A stretch of 64,000 nucleotides of DNA from Flavobacterium sp. SUN052 (GCF_028867935.1 NZ_JAPQNS010000001.1:1240001-1304000); one strand, 5' to 3'. Positions 45,017-54,880 are shown, counted from the stretch's first letter. The notes: generated from the sequence alone by a model not told the origin. Numbers and translations are program-made.

Positions 45017-46201
45017 ATGAGAAAAGGAATTTTACTTCTAACTGCATTGGCCTGTGGCGTCAGTGTTTACGCTGAAGATCCCGTTACCACTCCTAAAGCT
45101 GAAGGCGACGATAAAGGAAAATTTACTTTTTCCGGGTACATTGACTCGTATTATCTGGCTAATTTGAACAAACCAGCGTCTCGTTCTAACCTCGGCGCTG
45201 CCGGCACTGCCCGGGCTTTCGATCAGCGGGCTGGTCAATTTTCATTAGGACTTATCCAAACCAAAATCGGATATAGCACGGATAAAGCAGATGTGGTTGT
45301 TGACCTAACCTTTGGCCCTAACGCTGACCTTGGAAACTATGGTAACCTGATTGGGCCACTGGGACCAGGCGGAAGTTCAATTGCTATCAAACAAGCTTAT
45401 TTCAACTGGAAAGCCACTGATAAACTGACCTTTACCGTAGGACAATTTGGAACGCATATCGGCTACGAAGTAATCGACGCTCCAGTAAACTATAATTACT
45501 CGCTATCAAACCTATTCAACAACGGTCCTTTCTACCACGTTGGGGCTAAAGCAACATACGCTTTCTCTGATAAGGCATCGTTGATGCTGGGGGTTGTGAA
45601 CAACGTTGATGCCTTGTACGACAATAACCGCAAGAAAGGATTGATCGGACAGTTCTTCGTATCGCCTGCTGCCGGTTGGAACCTCTACATCAATGGTATT
45701 GTCAGCAACGAGGCAAACACTGATTCACTGGGTAATACACCAAGCGCCAGCTACGGTGTACTCGACCTGACCACAACTTACCAGATCTCCGAGAAATTCT
45801 TCCTGGGCCTGAATGCGGCTTATGGCTCACAGAAAGGAGACTATCAGGGCTATACATTCACAGACAAAGCAACGTCGTGGGGTGGAGTTGCCTTGTACAC
45901 AAACTACGCGGTAAGTAGCAATTTTGGTTTGGGCGCTCGCTACGAATATTTCGACAACAAAGGTGGAGCTCGTTTGCTGCGCAATCGGTTGGGTGCAGGT
46001 ACAAGTGTAAACTCGATCACGTTCACCGGAAATATCACGGCTGCTGATGGCCACTTGTTGATCAAGCCAGAGATCCGGGTTGACAGCTACGCCAAGCCTG
46101 CCCAGAGTGCCGAAGGAAATCTTCAGTTTGAAGACAGTAAAGGCAACTTTACGAAGAGTTCACAGACAACCGTTGGCATGGCCTTTATCTACAAGTTTTA
46201 A
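45017..46201 (+). CDS. Outer-membrane beta-barrel porin (BBP2/OmpL-like)
   Basis: A 394-residue porin-type protein with a signal peptide (MRKGILLLTALACGVSVYA) and a barrel of alternating amphipathic strands that ends in a terminal Phe (MAFIYKF), as outer-membrane barrels do. It resembles the putative beta-barrel porin-2 family. ATG at 45017 is preceded by AAAGGAA. It is followed 33 bases later by amt, so it probably lets ammonium or related solutes through the outer membrane under shared control. Confidence 0.82.
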   Translation: MRKGILLLTALACGVSVYAEDPVTTPKAEGDDKGKFTFSGYIDSYYLANLNKPASRSNLGAAGTARAFDQRAGQFSLGLIQTKIGYSTDKADVVVDLTFGPNADLGNYGNLIGPLGPGGSSIAIKQAYFNWKATDKLTFTVGQFGTHIGYEVIDAPVNYNYSLSNLFNNGPFYHVGAKATYAFSDKASLMLGVVNNVDALYDNNRKKGLIGQFFVSPAAGWNLYINGIVSNEANTDSLGNTPSASYGVLDLTTTYQISEKFFLGLNAAYGSQKGDYQGYTFTDKATSWGGVALYTNYAVSSNFGLGARYEYFDNKGGARLLRNRLGAGTSVNSITFTGNITAADGHLLIKPEIRVDSYAKPAQSAEGNLQFEDSKGNFTKSSQTTVGMAFIYKF

Positions 46202-46234
46202 CCCTATACGTACAACAAAAACCTAAATTAACTC

Positions 46235-47569
46235 ATGCAAAAGCCCAATTACATTCCTCTAATTATACTGCTGGTAATTGCAGTGATTGGCATCCTGCCC
46301 CAATTTATGGCAGTGCCCACGCAAATCGTGACAGAAGGTATCAATTCTGGTGATACTGCCTGGATGCTTATTGCTACCGCTCTCGTATTGCTCATGACAC
46401 CTGGCCTAGCGTATTTCTACGGCGGGATGGTGAACAACAAAAACGTGATCTCAACCATGCTCCAAAGCTTCATCGCAATGGGTGTGATTTCACTAGTGTG
46501 GGTTGTTTGCGGATTTAGTCTGGCTTTTGGTGAGTCAATTGGAGGGTTTATTGGTAATCCGTCTACGTTCTTTATGTTCAATGGCGTAGTTGATGGAAAA
46601 CCCTGGTCATTAGCCGCTTCTATCCCCCTCGTTTTATTTGCGTTTTTCCAGTTGAAGTTTGCCGTTATCACGCCTGCCCTCGTCACGGGTTCAATGGCTG
46701 AGCGGATCAACTTCCGGTCGTATGTGTTGTTCATGATCCTGTTCTGCCTGTTCGTTTATGCTCCTTTGGCACACTGGACATGGCACCCAGACGGCTTCCT
46801 GTTTAAGTTGGGCGTGTTAGACTTTGCTGGTGGTACCGTAGTTCACATGTCGGCTGGTTGGGCTGCCCTTGCCGGTGCTTTGTACCTGAAGCGTCGCCGG
46901 ACGCATGCTGAAGCCATCGTTGCTCCACCTGCCAACATTCCATTTGTATTGTTAGGAACAGGTCTGCTGTGGTTCGGCTGGTTTGGTTTCAATGCCGGTT
47001 CGGCAGTTGGTGCATCACCGCTGGCTGCTATTGCCCTGGCAACTACAAACACAGCCGCAGCAGCTGCTGGTTTGGCTTGGGTGTTGTTCGACGCAGCGAA
47101 AGGTAAGAAAGTATCTGCTCTTGGATTTTGCATTGGTGCCGTAGTTGGTCTGGTAGCAATCACTCCGGCCGCTGGTTTTGTAACCATCCCAACGGCCATC
47201 TTTATTGGTGCCATTGCCGGTATCACCAGTAACTTCATTGCGCACCTCCGCACAAAAACTACGCTCGACGACACGCTCGACGTATTCCCTTGCCACGGCG
47301 TAGGTGGTATGGTTGGTATGGTTATGACGGGTGTTTTCGCGTCAAAAGGTATCAACGCAGCAGTTACGGTTGAAGGTCTGGCCTTTGGTGAAACCAGCCT
47401 GTTCTTTACACACATGATTGCCCTGGTAGTGGTGTCGGCATTTGCGTTTGTGATGTCGTATATCATGCTGAAAGTTACCGACATGATCCTGCCATTGCGG
47501 GTATCAGAAGCTGACGAGAAAGAAGGTCTTGACGTTAGCCAGCACGATGAATTCTTGATTGAAGCATAA
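46235..47569 (+). CDS. amt: Ammonium transporter
   Basis: A 444-residue Amt family channel with about eleven helices. It carries the signature DTAWMLIATALVLLMTPGLAYFYGGMV, the pore residues in FQLKFAVITPALVTGSMAERI, and the twin histidines of the pore in VVHMSAGWAALAGALYL and CHGVGGMVGM. It conducts ammonium or ammonia into the cell. It sits in an operon with the upstream porin. No glnK/PII gene follows, unlike in many bacteria; a sensor kinase converges on it instead. Confidence 0.95.
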   Translation: MQKPNYIPLIILLVIAVIGILPQFMAVPTQIVTEGINSGDTAWMLIATALVLLMTPGLAYFYGGMVNNKNVISTMLQSFIAMGVISLVWVVCGFSLAFGESIGGFIGNPSTFFMFNGVVDGKPWSLAASIPLVLFAFFQLKFAVITPALVTGSMAERINFRSYVLFMILFCLFVYAPLAHWTWHPDGFLFKLGVLDFAGGTVVHMSAGWAALAGALYLKRRRTHAEAIVAPPANIPFVLLGTGLLWFGWFGFNAGSAVGASPLAAIALATTNTAAAAAGLAWVLFDAAKGKKVSALGFCIGAVVGLVAITPAAGFVTIPTAIFIGAIAGITSNFIAHLRTKTTLDDTLDVFPCHGVGGMVGMVMTGVFASKGINAAVTVEGLAFGETSLFFTHMIALVVVSAFAFVMSYIMLKVTDMILPLRVSEADEKEGLDVSQHDEFLIEA

Positions 47570-47584
47570 GGTTTAGCGGCAGAG

Positions 47585-47610
47585 CCACAGGTCATTACCC
47601 TGTGGTTTTG
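47585..47610. terminator. Terminator after amt
   Basis: CCACAGG pairs with CCTGTGG, followed by TTTTG. A second weaker hairpin (about 47619-47656) ending in a T-run follows before the convergent kinase gene. Confidence 0.7.
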
Positions 47611-47673
47611 TTGTACTCGAGAAGCCGTTCGTCTTTGACGGGCGGTTTCTTTTTTTATTGGCATGTCAACAAA

Positions 47674-48957
47674 TTACTCTGTTGACCACTGTATGCTAAA
47701 CACCGTCCAGCCATCGGCCTGGGTCTGGAGCGAGAAACTGAAACCATGATTCAGTAATATCTCGCGGGTGAGTGTCAGGCCAATGCCTTGCCCTGTTGAT
47801 TTGGTGCTAAAAAAAGGATTGAAAAGGTTAGCAGCCACTGTATCAGAGATAGGTTGCCCATTGTTACGAACGAATAAAGCATGGGCGGTTAAGTACAAGT
47901 CAACAACCTGCCCAGACTGGCAGGCTTCGAGCGCATTCTTCGTAATATTGACCAACACCTGTTCCATCTGCCCGACATCAATGGGCAGGTTTACAGCCGT
48001 GTCGGGTAGGATAGCGGTGAGCGAAATACCCCGACCACTTGCCTGTGGCTGCATAAGCTGAACCACGTTTTGACAAAGAACACCTAGATCCGATAAGGCG
48101 ACGTGGGGCGACGGAAGCCGCACGACATCAGCAAACCGGCGCATAAACCCATTGAGTCGGTCATTTCGTTCAATGGCTACCCGAACAGCCTGTCGAACGT
48201 CAGGATCGTTTACTTCGGGCTCGGCAATGGTCAGAATCGAGTTTACGGCTCCGATGGAATTGTTCACTTCATGCGCCATCATGCGAATCACTTTACCATA
48301 AGCCTTTTTTTCGGTCTCAATGATTTCGGCCGTTAACTCCTCAATAAATAAGAACTGCCGCAAAAAGCCTTTATCGATGAATTTGCCGCGTAAAACCCGG
48401 TACGTTTCTACCCCCGTCAGCTTCACAATATGCGGCTGATCGGGGAGTAAAGCGCTCAGTTGAGTTAATAAGGGGTGCTGAATGGCCGACAGCGGTTTAT
48501 GCACTAGATCAACTTCAGACAGCTTCAGTAGTTGAAGCGCTTTAGGGTTTGCCGCCGACACGCGCTCGTCATAGTCGAAAATAAGCAGGGCAATGGGAGC
48601 CGCTTCGACCAATTTATCCAAAAAAAACTGCTGTTCTGCCTGCCGCGTACGTTCGGTACGCAATTGGTCGATCATCAGGTTATACACCCGAATCAGTTCA
48701 TCCACTTCATCATTGCCGGTCGCTACGAACTTTACAGTGAAGTCCTTGTCTTTGATGGCTTCAATACCTGAAGCGATAAACACGGAGGGTTGCTGAAAAG
48801 AACGATACAGCCGCACGGCCCAGTAAACCGATAAGGCAATCAACACCTCTGAGGCAATGAAATACGGCTCGTTTTCTTTTAATAGTTGAAACGTTAGCCC
48901 AATCAGCACGGCATGAACGGCAAGAATATAGAGGAGGTATCGGGTTCGGAATTTCAT
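47674..48957 (-). CDS. NtrY-like sensor histidine kinase
   Basis: A 427-residue kinase with two N-terminal helices (about 8-25 and 32-50), a HAMP segment (about 50-105), a PAS domain (about 112-215), a HisKA helix with phospho-acceptor H229 in MMAHEVNNSIGA, and an ATPase domain with NITKNALEA and STGQGIGLTLTREIL. NtrY/NtrB-type kinases work with sigma-54-dependent regulators, and such a regulator gene lies upstream on the same strand at 50123. The oxidoreductase gene between them is on the other strand, so kinase and regulator need separate transcripts or a long shared one. Confidence 0.87.
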   Translation of the reverse strand: MKFRTRYLLYILAVHAVLIGLTFQLLKENEPYFIASEVLIALSVYWAVRLYRSFQQPSVFIASGIEAIKDKDFTVKFVATGNDEVDELIRVYNLMIDQLRTERTRQAEQQFFLDKLVEAAPIALLIFDYDERVSAANPKALQLLKLSEVDLVHKPLSAIQHPLLTQLSALLPDQPHIVKLTGVETYRVLRGKFIDKGFLRQFLFIEELTAEIIETEKKAYGKVIRMMAHEVNNSIGAVNSILTIAEPEVNDPDVRQAVRVAIERNDRLNGFMRRFADVVRLPSPHVALSDLGVLCQNVVQLMQPQASGRGISLTAILPDTAVNLPIDVGQMEQVLVNITKNALEACQSGQVVDLYLTAHALFVRNNGQPISDTVAANLFNPFFSTKSTGQGIGLTLTREILLNHGFSFSLQTQADGWTVFSIQWSTE

Positions 48958-49016
48958 GGGTAAAGGATACGCCTATTTCGGTATATTGTCGATTATTTGA
49001 TTGATTCGATACTGCT

Positions 49017-50114
49017 ATGAACCGTCGTTTATTCCTGAGCCAGGCCGCCATTGGGACGGGTGCCCTGCTGAGCACCTCTGGTACGTTGTTGAGCAAGCCA
49101 TTTGCCGATCGTAAACTGGGTATTGCACTGGTGGGGCTTGGAACATACAGCACGCTTCAGTTAGGCCCGGCCCTGCAACAAACCGAGCATTGCCAACTGG
49201 CAGGCATTGTAACGGGTACCCCGTCGAAAGCTCAGGAATGGATGCAGAAATATAACATTCCGAAAGAGAATGTATATGATTACCAAACCTTCGACCGCAT
49301 CGCCGACAACCCGGCCGTCGACATTGTGTATGTGGTGCTGCCCAATTCAATGCATGCTGAGTACGTGATTCGGGCGGCAAAAGCGGGCAAGCACGTAATT
49401 TGCGAGAAACCGATGGGCCTTAACGTGCGTGAGTGCGAACAGATGATACAAGCCTGTCGGAAGGCAGGCGTGAAGTTGTCGGTTGGGTATCGGCTTTATT
49501 TTGAGCCTCATCATCTGGAAGTGCGTCGGCTGGCCCAGTCGAAAGAATTGGGAACAATAAAACTGATGGAAACCGCCCTTGGTTTTTCCATGGCCGATCC
49601 TAAATCGTGGCGGCTCAACAAGCAACTAGGCGGGGGAGGAGCCATCATGGATTTGGGGGTATATGCTATACAGGGCGCCCGCCGAACCATTGGCGAAGAC
49701 CCTGTTGCGGTGACGGCCCAGGGCTTTGTTCGGGATAAAGTGGTGTTCAAAGACATTTACGAAAGTATGTTTTTCCAAATGGAATTTCCCGGCGGAGCGC
49801 TATCCAGTTCATCTACCACTTACACTTCCTACGTGGACCGGCTCTATGCCACCACTGGCTATCAATGGTTTGGCCTGAAACCGGCCTTCAATGCAACCGG
49901 TGCTTCGGGCGAATCGTCAAAAGGGAAAATTGAATTGGTAACACCGGCTTTTCAGCAGATCCGGCAGATGGACGCTTTCGCCATGAACATCCGGGATAAT
50001 ACAGAGCCGATCGCATCGGGAGCTGAAGGAATGAAAGACATTCGAATTATTGAAGCCATTGTGCAGGCCGCCAACACCGGCCGACGGGTCGAAATCGACT
50101 GGAAACAGGCGTGA
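49017..50114 (+). CDS. Gfo/Idh/MocA family oxidoreductase with Tat-like signal
   Basis: A 365-residue NAD(P)-dependent sugar oxidoreductase. It starts with a twin-arginine-like export signal (MNRRLFLSQAAIGTG), followed by a Rossmann domain (VGLGTYS), the family motif CEKPMGLN with its catalytic Lys, and a C-terminal alpha/beta domain with GGGAIMDLGVYAIQGARR. It resembles periplasmic glucose-fructose oxidoreductase. Its position, opposite in strand and tightly fitted between a sensor kinase and its likely regulator, suggests insertion into an older two-gene unit. Confidence 0.88.
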   Translation: MNRRLFLSQAAIGTGALLSTSGTLLSKPFADRKLGIALVGLGTYSTLQLGPALQQTEHCQLAGIVTGTPSKAQEWMQKYNIPKENVYDYQTFDRIADNPAVDIVYVVLPNSMHAEYVIRAAKAGKHVICEKPMGLNVRECEQMIQACRKAGVKLSVGYRLYFEPHHLEVRRLAQSKELGTIKLMETALGFSMADPKSWRLNKQLGGGGAIMDLGVYAIQGARRTIGEDPVAVTAQGFVRDKVVFKDIYESMFFQMEFPGGALSSSSTTYTSYVDRLYATTGYQWFGLKPAFNATGASGESSKGKIELVTPAFQQIRQMDAFAMNIRDNTEPIASGAEGMKDIRIIEAIVQAANTGRRVEIDWKQA

Positions 50115-50122
50115 CAGCCCGT

Positions 50123-51514
50123 TCATTCCTCCGTGGAGTACGAAATTCCGTACTTATCTAATCGTCTGTACAAAGCAAACCGAGTGATGCCCAACGCACG
50201 GGCTACGTTGGCAATCCGGTTATGATGAAATGCCATGGCCCGCTCAATCATTTGCCGCTCCATCTGATCGAGAGTCATACTGCCCACAACGGGGAACGAG
50301 TTCAGAGACGATATGGTAGGAGTCGCGTTGTGCGGGAGGTGTTTCTCGAAATCGGGTATGGTGAGGAGATCTTCTGGTGAAAGGAGAACGGCCCGTTCCA
50401 CTAAGTTTTTGAGTTGCCGGATATTTCCGGGTAATGAAAGGCCCTTTAGCCACTGCTGTGCCTCTTTACTCACCCGCAAATTAGGTCGTCCATACAGCGA
50501 TTTCAGATTATCTGTGAAAAACGTAACCAGTCGGGGAATGTCGCCGGGACGTTCACGGAGGGCGGGCAAGCGAACGGTGATCAGGTTGATGCGGTAGTAC
50601 AAATCTTCGCGAAACGTACCGCGTTGCACCATCTCATCGAGGTTGCGGTTGGTGGCGCAAATCACGCGCACATCAGTTGATCGGGTTTTGCTGCTACCCA
50701 GTGGCTCAAACGTCCGGTCCTGCAATACCCGCAGTAATTTTACCTGCGCTGCCGGGTCCAGGTCGCCAATTTCGTCCAGAAAAATGCTGCCTTTGTTGGC
50801 CAGTTCAAAGCGACCCAATCGGTCCGATTTGGCATCGGTGAATGCTCCCCGCACATGCCCAAACAGTTCGCTTTCAAACAGAGTGCTTGAAATACCGCCC
50901 AGATTTACCTTGACGAATGGTTGCCGTTTGCGTCGGCTGTTCTGGTGAATAGCCTCGGCGACGAGCTCTTTACCGGTGCCGCTTTCCCCGGTAATCAGCA
51001 CGGGGGCATCGGTAGGGGCCACCCGCCCGATGGTGGTGAGAATTTCGAGTAGGGTAGGGTCTTCGCCAACGATATTATCGAACAGAAACTGCTGGTTCAA
51101 TTGCCGTCTACTTGCCGAAGCTGGTTCAGCCGAATTCAGGGCTACCCCCGCCAGCTTCATTGCCGTTCGAACAGACTGAGCAATATGGTCGTTTTGCCAG
51201 GGTTTGGTGATGAAATCGTTGGCTCCCGCTTTCATGCCCTGCACCGCTAGGTCAATACTGCCCCAGCCCGTGATCAAAATGACCGGTACGAGGGGCAGTC
51301 GCTCCCGAATGTAGCGTAACAACCGCAGCCCGTCGTCACCCGATGTTTCGACCGAGAAATTCATGTCGAGCAAAATAGCTTCCGGTGTTTCTTCATTCAG
51401 TACTTCCCGCGTCTCAAACGGCCCATCCGCCAGGCGCACAGTGAACCCATCTTTCCTGAAAAGCAGCGAAAGTGAGGTTTGAATGGCGGTATCGTCGTCG
51501 ATGATAAGGATCAT
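50123..51514 (-). CDS. Sigma-54-dependent response regulator (NtrC family)
   Basis: A 463-residue regulator with a receiver domain (phospho-acceptor D50 in ILLDMNF), a AAA+ domain and a Fis-type helix-turn-helix (NRIANVARALGITRFALYRRL). The AAA+ domain has Walker A GESGTGKE and Walker B SIFLDEIGDL. The sigma-54 contact loop reads GAFTDA rather than GAFTGA, a variant I believe occurs in Bacteroidota. The start is ATG at 51514; the preceding in-frame codons come from a repeat. It lies downstream of the ABC export genes on the same strand, and a -24/-12 promoter precedes that operon, so it probably controls export and possibly its own expression. Confidence 0.9.
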   Translation of the reverse strand: MILIIDDDTAIQTSLSLLFRKDGFTVRLADGPFETREVLNEETPEAILLDMNFSVETSGDDGLRLLRYIRERLPLVPVILITGWGSIDLAVQGMKAGANDFITKPWQNDHIAQSVRTAMKLAGVALNSAEPASASRRQLNQQFLFDNIVGEDPTLLEILTTIGRVAPTDAPVLITGESGTGKELVAEAIHQNSRRKRQPFVKVNLGGISSTLFESELFGHVRGAFTDAKSDRLGRFELANKGSIFLDEIGDLDPAAQVKLLRVLQDRTFEPLGSSKTRSTDVRVICATNRNLDEMVQRGTFREDLYYRINLITVRLPALRERPGDIPRLVTFFTDNLKSLYGRPNLRVSKEAQQWLKGLSLPGNIRQLKNLVERAVLLSPEDLLTIPDFEKHLPHNATPTISSLNSFPVVGSMTLDQMERQMIERAMAFHHNRIANVARALGITRFALYRRLDKYGISYSTEE

Positions 51515-51520
51515 AGTAAG

Positions 51521-51601
51521 CAGTTGGCAGTGAGCAGTGAGCAGTTGGCAGTCGCAAGCAGTATTAACGCGCAAGCCACTGCTCACTGCTACTGCCAACT
51601 G
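51521..51601. repeat. GCAGTGAGCAGT inverted repeat between permease and regulator genes
   Basis: CAGTTGGCAGTGAGCAGTG on the left is matched by CCACTGCTCACTGCTACTGCC on the right with outer arms CAGTTGGCAG and CTGCCAACTG. The element is also made of short internal direct repeats. It fills the space between the second permease stop and the regulator start and could attenuate read-through. A looser run of the same AGCCAGCAGCCAACAG kind lies at about 40108-40135. Confidence 0.6.
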
Positions 51602-52756
51602 TCATTCTTCATGAAGGGCTATTGCCGGTTGAACCATTGCCGCTTGTCGGCTGGGGAATAACGCACACAGGGTAACAATTCCGTAGATGATCAGCATGGC
51701 AATCAGAATGGCCGTCACGTAGGTGCCCGATTTAACGTCAAATACATTGAGCAAAGGAAACTGAGCAGCAAATAACAGCCCGATTAACAGCGCGAAGGTA
51801 GCTAATACCCATATTTCGCCGATGAACTGAGTAGAGATTCCGTTACCGGTTGCTCCTACCGCCCGACGTAATCCTATTTCACCCCGTCGTTTGGCTATGC
51901 TCAGATTCAACACACCGAATAAGCCGAGGGCGACATTGATCAGGAGGAAACTACAGACAATGAGGGCAATAATAATGGGAACGAGCACCAGGTTGTGCTG
52001 GTTTTTGCGCATATCGGAGAGGTAATCAACTTCTACACTCCAACCAGTCACCATAGCTGCTATGTCTTTGACTGCCCTGGCTTCAAAAGTCGCATCGGTT
52101 CCGGGTTTCACTTTGATCAGCATCGTATCAACCCAGGTCGCATCGGCCTTTGCCAATTCAAAAACAGCTGGTTCATTAGTCATAAATTCCCCCTTTGCTT
52201 TGAAATTATCGATCACGCCAATCACTTTGAACCGATCGTCAATGATTTTCGCTAACGGGTTTTCATTCTCGAACAGTTCTTCTTTGAGTTTCTGGTTAAT
52301 GACAATTGGCGTGTATTTACCGACACTATCGGCATTTCGGTACCAATACCCGACGGGTACTACAATGTCGAGTGTCTTCGCAAAATTCTCATCGGTAGTG
52401 TAAAAGTCCGCGAGTACTTTCCGCTTTTTATACTCGATACCGTTGTTTGTTTGACTTGTCGAAAATGGAACGTTGCTACCCATTCGAGAAACCGACTCTA
52501 CTTCGGGATAGGCCTTCAATCGTTGCTGTATCCGTAGCAGTTTATCGGCGATCCCAACTGTATCCTGGTTAGCCTTCAGGCTAATGGCCCAGACTTTTTC
52601 GTAACTGAAACCCAGGGGTTCTCTGTACTTTCCAACATTCAAAACAACCAGTGTTGCCAGTCCGAAAAGCACCATAAACGACGCCCAGATCTCTACAATT
52701 AGCAGAGCATGCGTCTTCTTTTTATTCCAGATTAATTTAAAGAGATGCGTAATCAT
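51602..52756 (-). CDS. ABC transporter permease, MacB/FtsX type (second)
   Basis: A 384-residue permease with one N-terminal helix (about 20-42), a large periplasmic MacB_PCD-like domain, and three C-terminal helices of the FtsX core carrying LSIAKRRGEIGLRRAVGATG. MacB-type pumps are mechanotransmitters that push substrates from the periplasm through a TolC channel. It follows the first permease, from which it differs strongly, so the pair probably forms a heterodimer with the shared ATPase. Confidence 0.88.
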   Translation of the reverse strand: MITHLFKLIWNKKKTHALLIVEIWASFMVLFGLATLVVLNVGKYREPLGFSYEKVWAISLKANQDTVGIADKLLRIQQRLKAYPEVESVSRMGSNVPFSTSQTNNGIEYKKRKVLADFYTTDENFAKTLDIVVPVGYWYRNADSVGKYTPIVINQKLKEELFENENPLAKIIDDRFKVIGVIDNFKAKGEFMTNEPAVFELAKADATWVDTMLIKVKPGTDATFEARAVKDIAAMVTGWSVEVDYLSDMRKNQHNLVLVPIIIALIVCSFLLINVALGLFGVLNLSIAKRRGEIGLRRAVGATGNGISTQFIGEIWVLATFALLIGLLFAAQFPLLNVFDVKSGTYVTAILIAMLIIYGIVTLCALFPSRQAAMVQPAIALHEE

Positions 52757-52818
52757 GATGTAAAGAGTGAAAGAGTAAATGAACGAAAGAGTGATGCATT
52801 GGTACGCTCTTTCACTCT

Positions 52819-54066
52819 TTAAGATTTAAGTGCTTCGGCAATAGTTAGTTTTGCCATTCGCAGGGCAGGTAACACACCCGAAAGCAAACCAAAAAGCAGG
52901 CAAATGAAAAAGCTGATTAAAAAGACATTCAGATTGATAGTTAAATCAGCGTAAGCAATCATGCCACTGGTGTTTATCAAATGAATGACTATCGTTGTCA
53001 GGCCTAAGGCAATGATGCCGCCAATAAGGGTAATGAAAATATTCTCAACGATAAACTGCCACACGAGAGTTTGGACGGGTGCGCCAAAGGCTTTCCGAAT
53101 CCCAATTTCTGAGGCTCGTTCCATAATCCGACTGACGTTAATATTCACTAAGTTGATAGCCGGCAAGCCCATTAACATGAAAAGAACAAATGAAATGACA
53201 CCAAAAAAAATGGTCTTTAATCCGGAATTGCCTTCCATAATGGGTGTTAAAAAATTATCCAGATAGGACTCACTTTTCACTTCCAGTAGTGAGTATTTAA
53301 ATCCATCTTGGATACCGGGTAATGGAATCCTGTCGATATGTCTCTGAAACTCTTCCTGAATGGTGGGCAAGTCAGATTTCTTTTTTCCTAATATCATCGC
53401 CACATAACCGCCCCTTAACCCGGTGGTACGGTAATTACTTTTGGGCGCAGTGTACGGAAAGAAAACATCCGCATAAGTGAATGGCCGGGTGAAGGGACTG
53501 GCTTTTACTACGCCAATGATTCTGTAATGAATAGTTTCTATTTCAATGTCCTTACCAATCACTGGTTCAGACGCGTTTTCAAAATATTGCTTTTTTAAGT
53601 CGTCCGTGATCACGGCCACCTGATCTCCATTGGTAATATTCTGTTCATTATAGGGTTTACCTTCCAGAAATTCAAAGTCGGTTACTTGCCAGAAGTCAGC
53701 ATCGGTAAATTTTGTATTGAGTTTAATTTTCTGCGAACCAACGTAGGCATTCGAGCTATTAATAAAGGTGGTAATCGTTACCCGCTCAGGCGTTTTTAAT
53801 GATTTGGCATAGTCAGTCAAAAATTTAAAACTCATGGGCCCTGACATATTCGACGTTCGGCTCGAATCCTGCTGCCGCATTTGCATGACATACAGCATTC
53901 GATCTCGCTTATTTTCAGGATAATGGCTCCCAATTAGGTGGTCGAGAAACGACGTAAGCACCATCAGCACCGTTAGTGTAAGGCTGATGCCGAACAGCGT
54001 GATGAAGGTATAGAACGGATGTCTTAGTAATACCTTCCAGGCAATTTTTATGTAGTTGGTTATCAT
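52819..54066 (-). CDS. ABC transporter permease, MacB/FtsX type (first)
   Basis: A 415-residue permease with an N-terminal helix (about 18-42), a periplasmic domain of about 240 residues and three C-terminal helices with the FtsX signature NVSRIMERASEIGIRKAFGAP. Its start lies four bases after the ATPase stop, so the genes are tightly linked. Together with the ATPase, adaptor and TolC-like gene it makes a complete tripartite exporter. The substrate is unknown; macrolides, peptides and lipoproteins are typical of the family. Confidence 0.88.
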   Translation of the reverse strand: MITNYIKIAWKVLLRHPFYTFITLFGISLTLTVLMVLTSFLDHLIGSHYPENKRDRMLYVMQMRQQDSSRTSNMSGPMSFKFLTDYAKSLKTPERVTITTFINSSNAYVGSQKIKLNTKFTDADFWQVTDFEFLEGKPYNEQNITNGDQVAVITDDLKKQYFENASEPVIGKDIEIETIHYRIIGVVKASPFTRPFTYADVFFPYTAPKSNYRTTGLRGGYVAMILGKKKSDLPTIQEEFQRHIDRIPLPGIQDGFKYSLLEVKSESYLDNFLTPIMEGNSGLKTIFFGVISFVLFMLMGLPAINLVNINVSRIMERASEIGIRKAFGAPVQTLVWQFIVENIFITLIGGIIALGLTTIVIHLINTSGMIAYADLTINLNVFLISFFICLLFGLLSGVLPALRMAKLTIAEALKS

Positions 54067-54070
54067 AAGA

Positions 54071-54760
54071 TTAATTCGTTTGAAGTACCGAATCGCCTAC
54101 CATCGAGCCATCGAATAAGCGCACGAGCCTGTGAGTCTTTTTAGCCATTGTTTCATCGTGCGTTACCATGATGATGGTGCTGCCATCGTCGTTCAGCTTT
54201 TGCAGAATGGCCATGATTTCGTTGCCCATGGCGCTGTCGAGGTTACCAGTAGGCTCATCGGCCAGAATAATCGATGGACGGCCCACAATGGCCCGCGCAA
54301 TAGCGACGCGTTGTTTCTGCCCTCCCGACAGTTGACTCGGAAAATGTTTCATCCGGTTGCTTAATCCCACTTTCTCAAGGGCCTCCTGCGCCAATTGCCG
54401 ACGCGACGGCCCAGAATCATCACCTTTCCGGTAGAGTAGGGGAATCTCCACGTTATCCAGCACAGACAGGTCGTTGATGAGGTGGAAGCTTTGGAAAATG
54501 AAGCCTATTTTCTGATTGCGTAACCGGGCCAGGTCCTTGTCACGGTATTGCGTAACGGGTTGTCCACCAATGTCGATCTGCCCCGCGCTGGGAACATCAA
54601 GCAAACCCATCATGTTCAACAGGGTCGATTTGCCGCAGCCACTCGGCCCCATGATGGAGACAAATTCACCCGCCCGGATATGCAGGTTAATGTTGGTCAG
54701 GGCCAGCGTTTCAATTGAACTGGTGCGATAGACCTTTTCGATGTTTTTGAGTGAAATCAT
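54071..54760 (-). CDS. ABC transporter ATPase (MacB/LolD type)
   Basis: A 229-residue nucleotide-binding protein with Walker [10 protein letters not shown] (38-46), Q-loop in IFQSFHLI, signature LSGGQKQR, Walker [13 protein letters not shown] and the switch His in MVTHDE. All ATPase motifs are intact. The start is ATG at 54760; the in-frame codons before it come from a dispersed repeat. It energises the two permeases that follow. Confidence 0.92.
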   Translation of the reverse strand: MISLKNIEKVYRTSSIETLALTNINLHIRAGEFVSIMGPSGCGKSTLLNMMGLLDVPSAGQIDIGGQPVTQYRDKDLARLRNQKIGFIFQSFHLINDLSVLDNVEIPLLYRKGDDSGPSRRQLAQEALEKVGLSNRMKHFPSQLSGGQKQRVAIARAIVGRPSIILADEPTGNLDSAMGNEIMAILQKLNDDGSTIIMVTHDETMAKKTHRLVRLFDGSMVGDSVLQTN

Positions 54761-54770
54761 GGTTGTTTGG

Positions 54771-54810
54771 ACTTCACCCCCAACCCCTCTCCTTCGCAAG
54801 GAGAGGGGGG
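54771..54810. repeat. CCCCTCTCC hairpin repeat, left half-element
   Basis: CACCCCCAACCCCTCTCC then TTCGCAAGGAGAGGGG: the same core hairpin as at 6367 with the left outer flank only. It pairs in inverted orientation with the element at 54881-54921, around a 70-base spacer. Confidence 0.7.
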
Positions 54811-54880
54811 AAACCAATGTCCACTTTGTCTTTGATTAGATGCGCTTGCCACCTGAACGAAAACAAAATAAACTGGTAAG

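Noticed and set aside
46843..47664. Long open frame antisense to amt
   Set aside because: It is a codon-bias shadow of the well-supported transporter gene, with low-complexity Ala/Thr/Pro content and no family resemblance.
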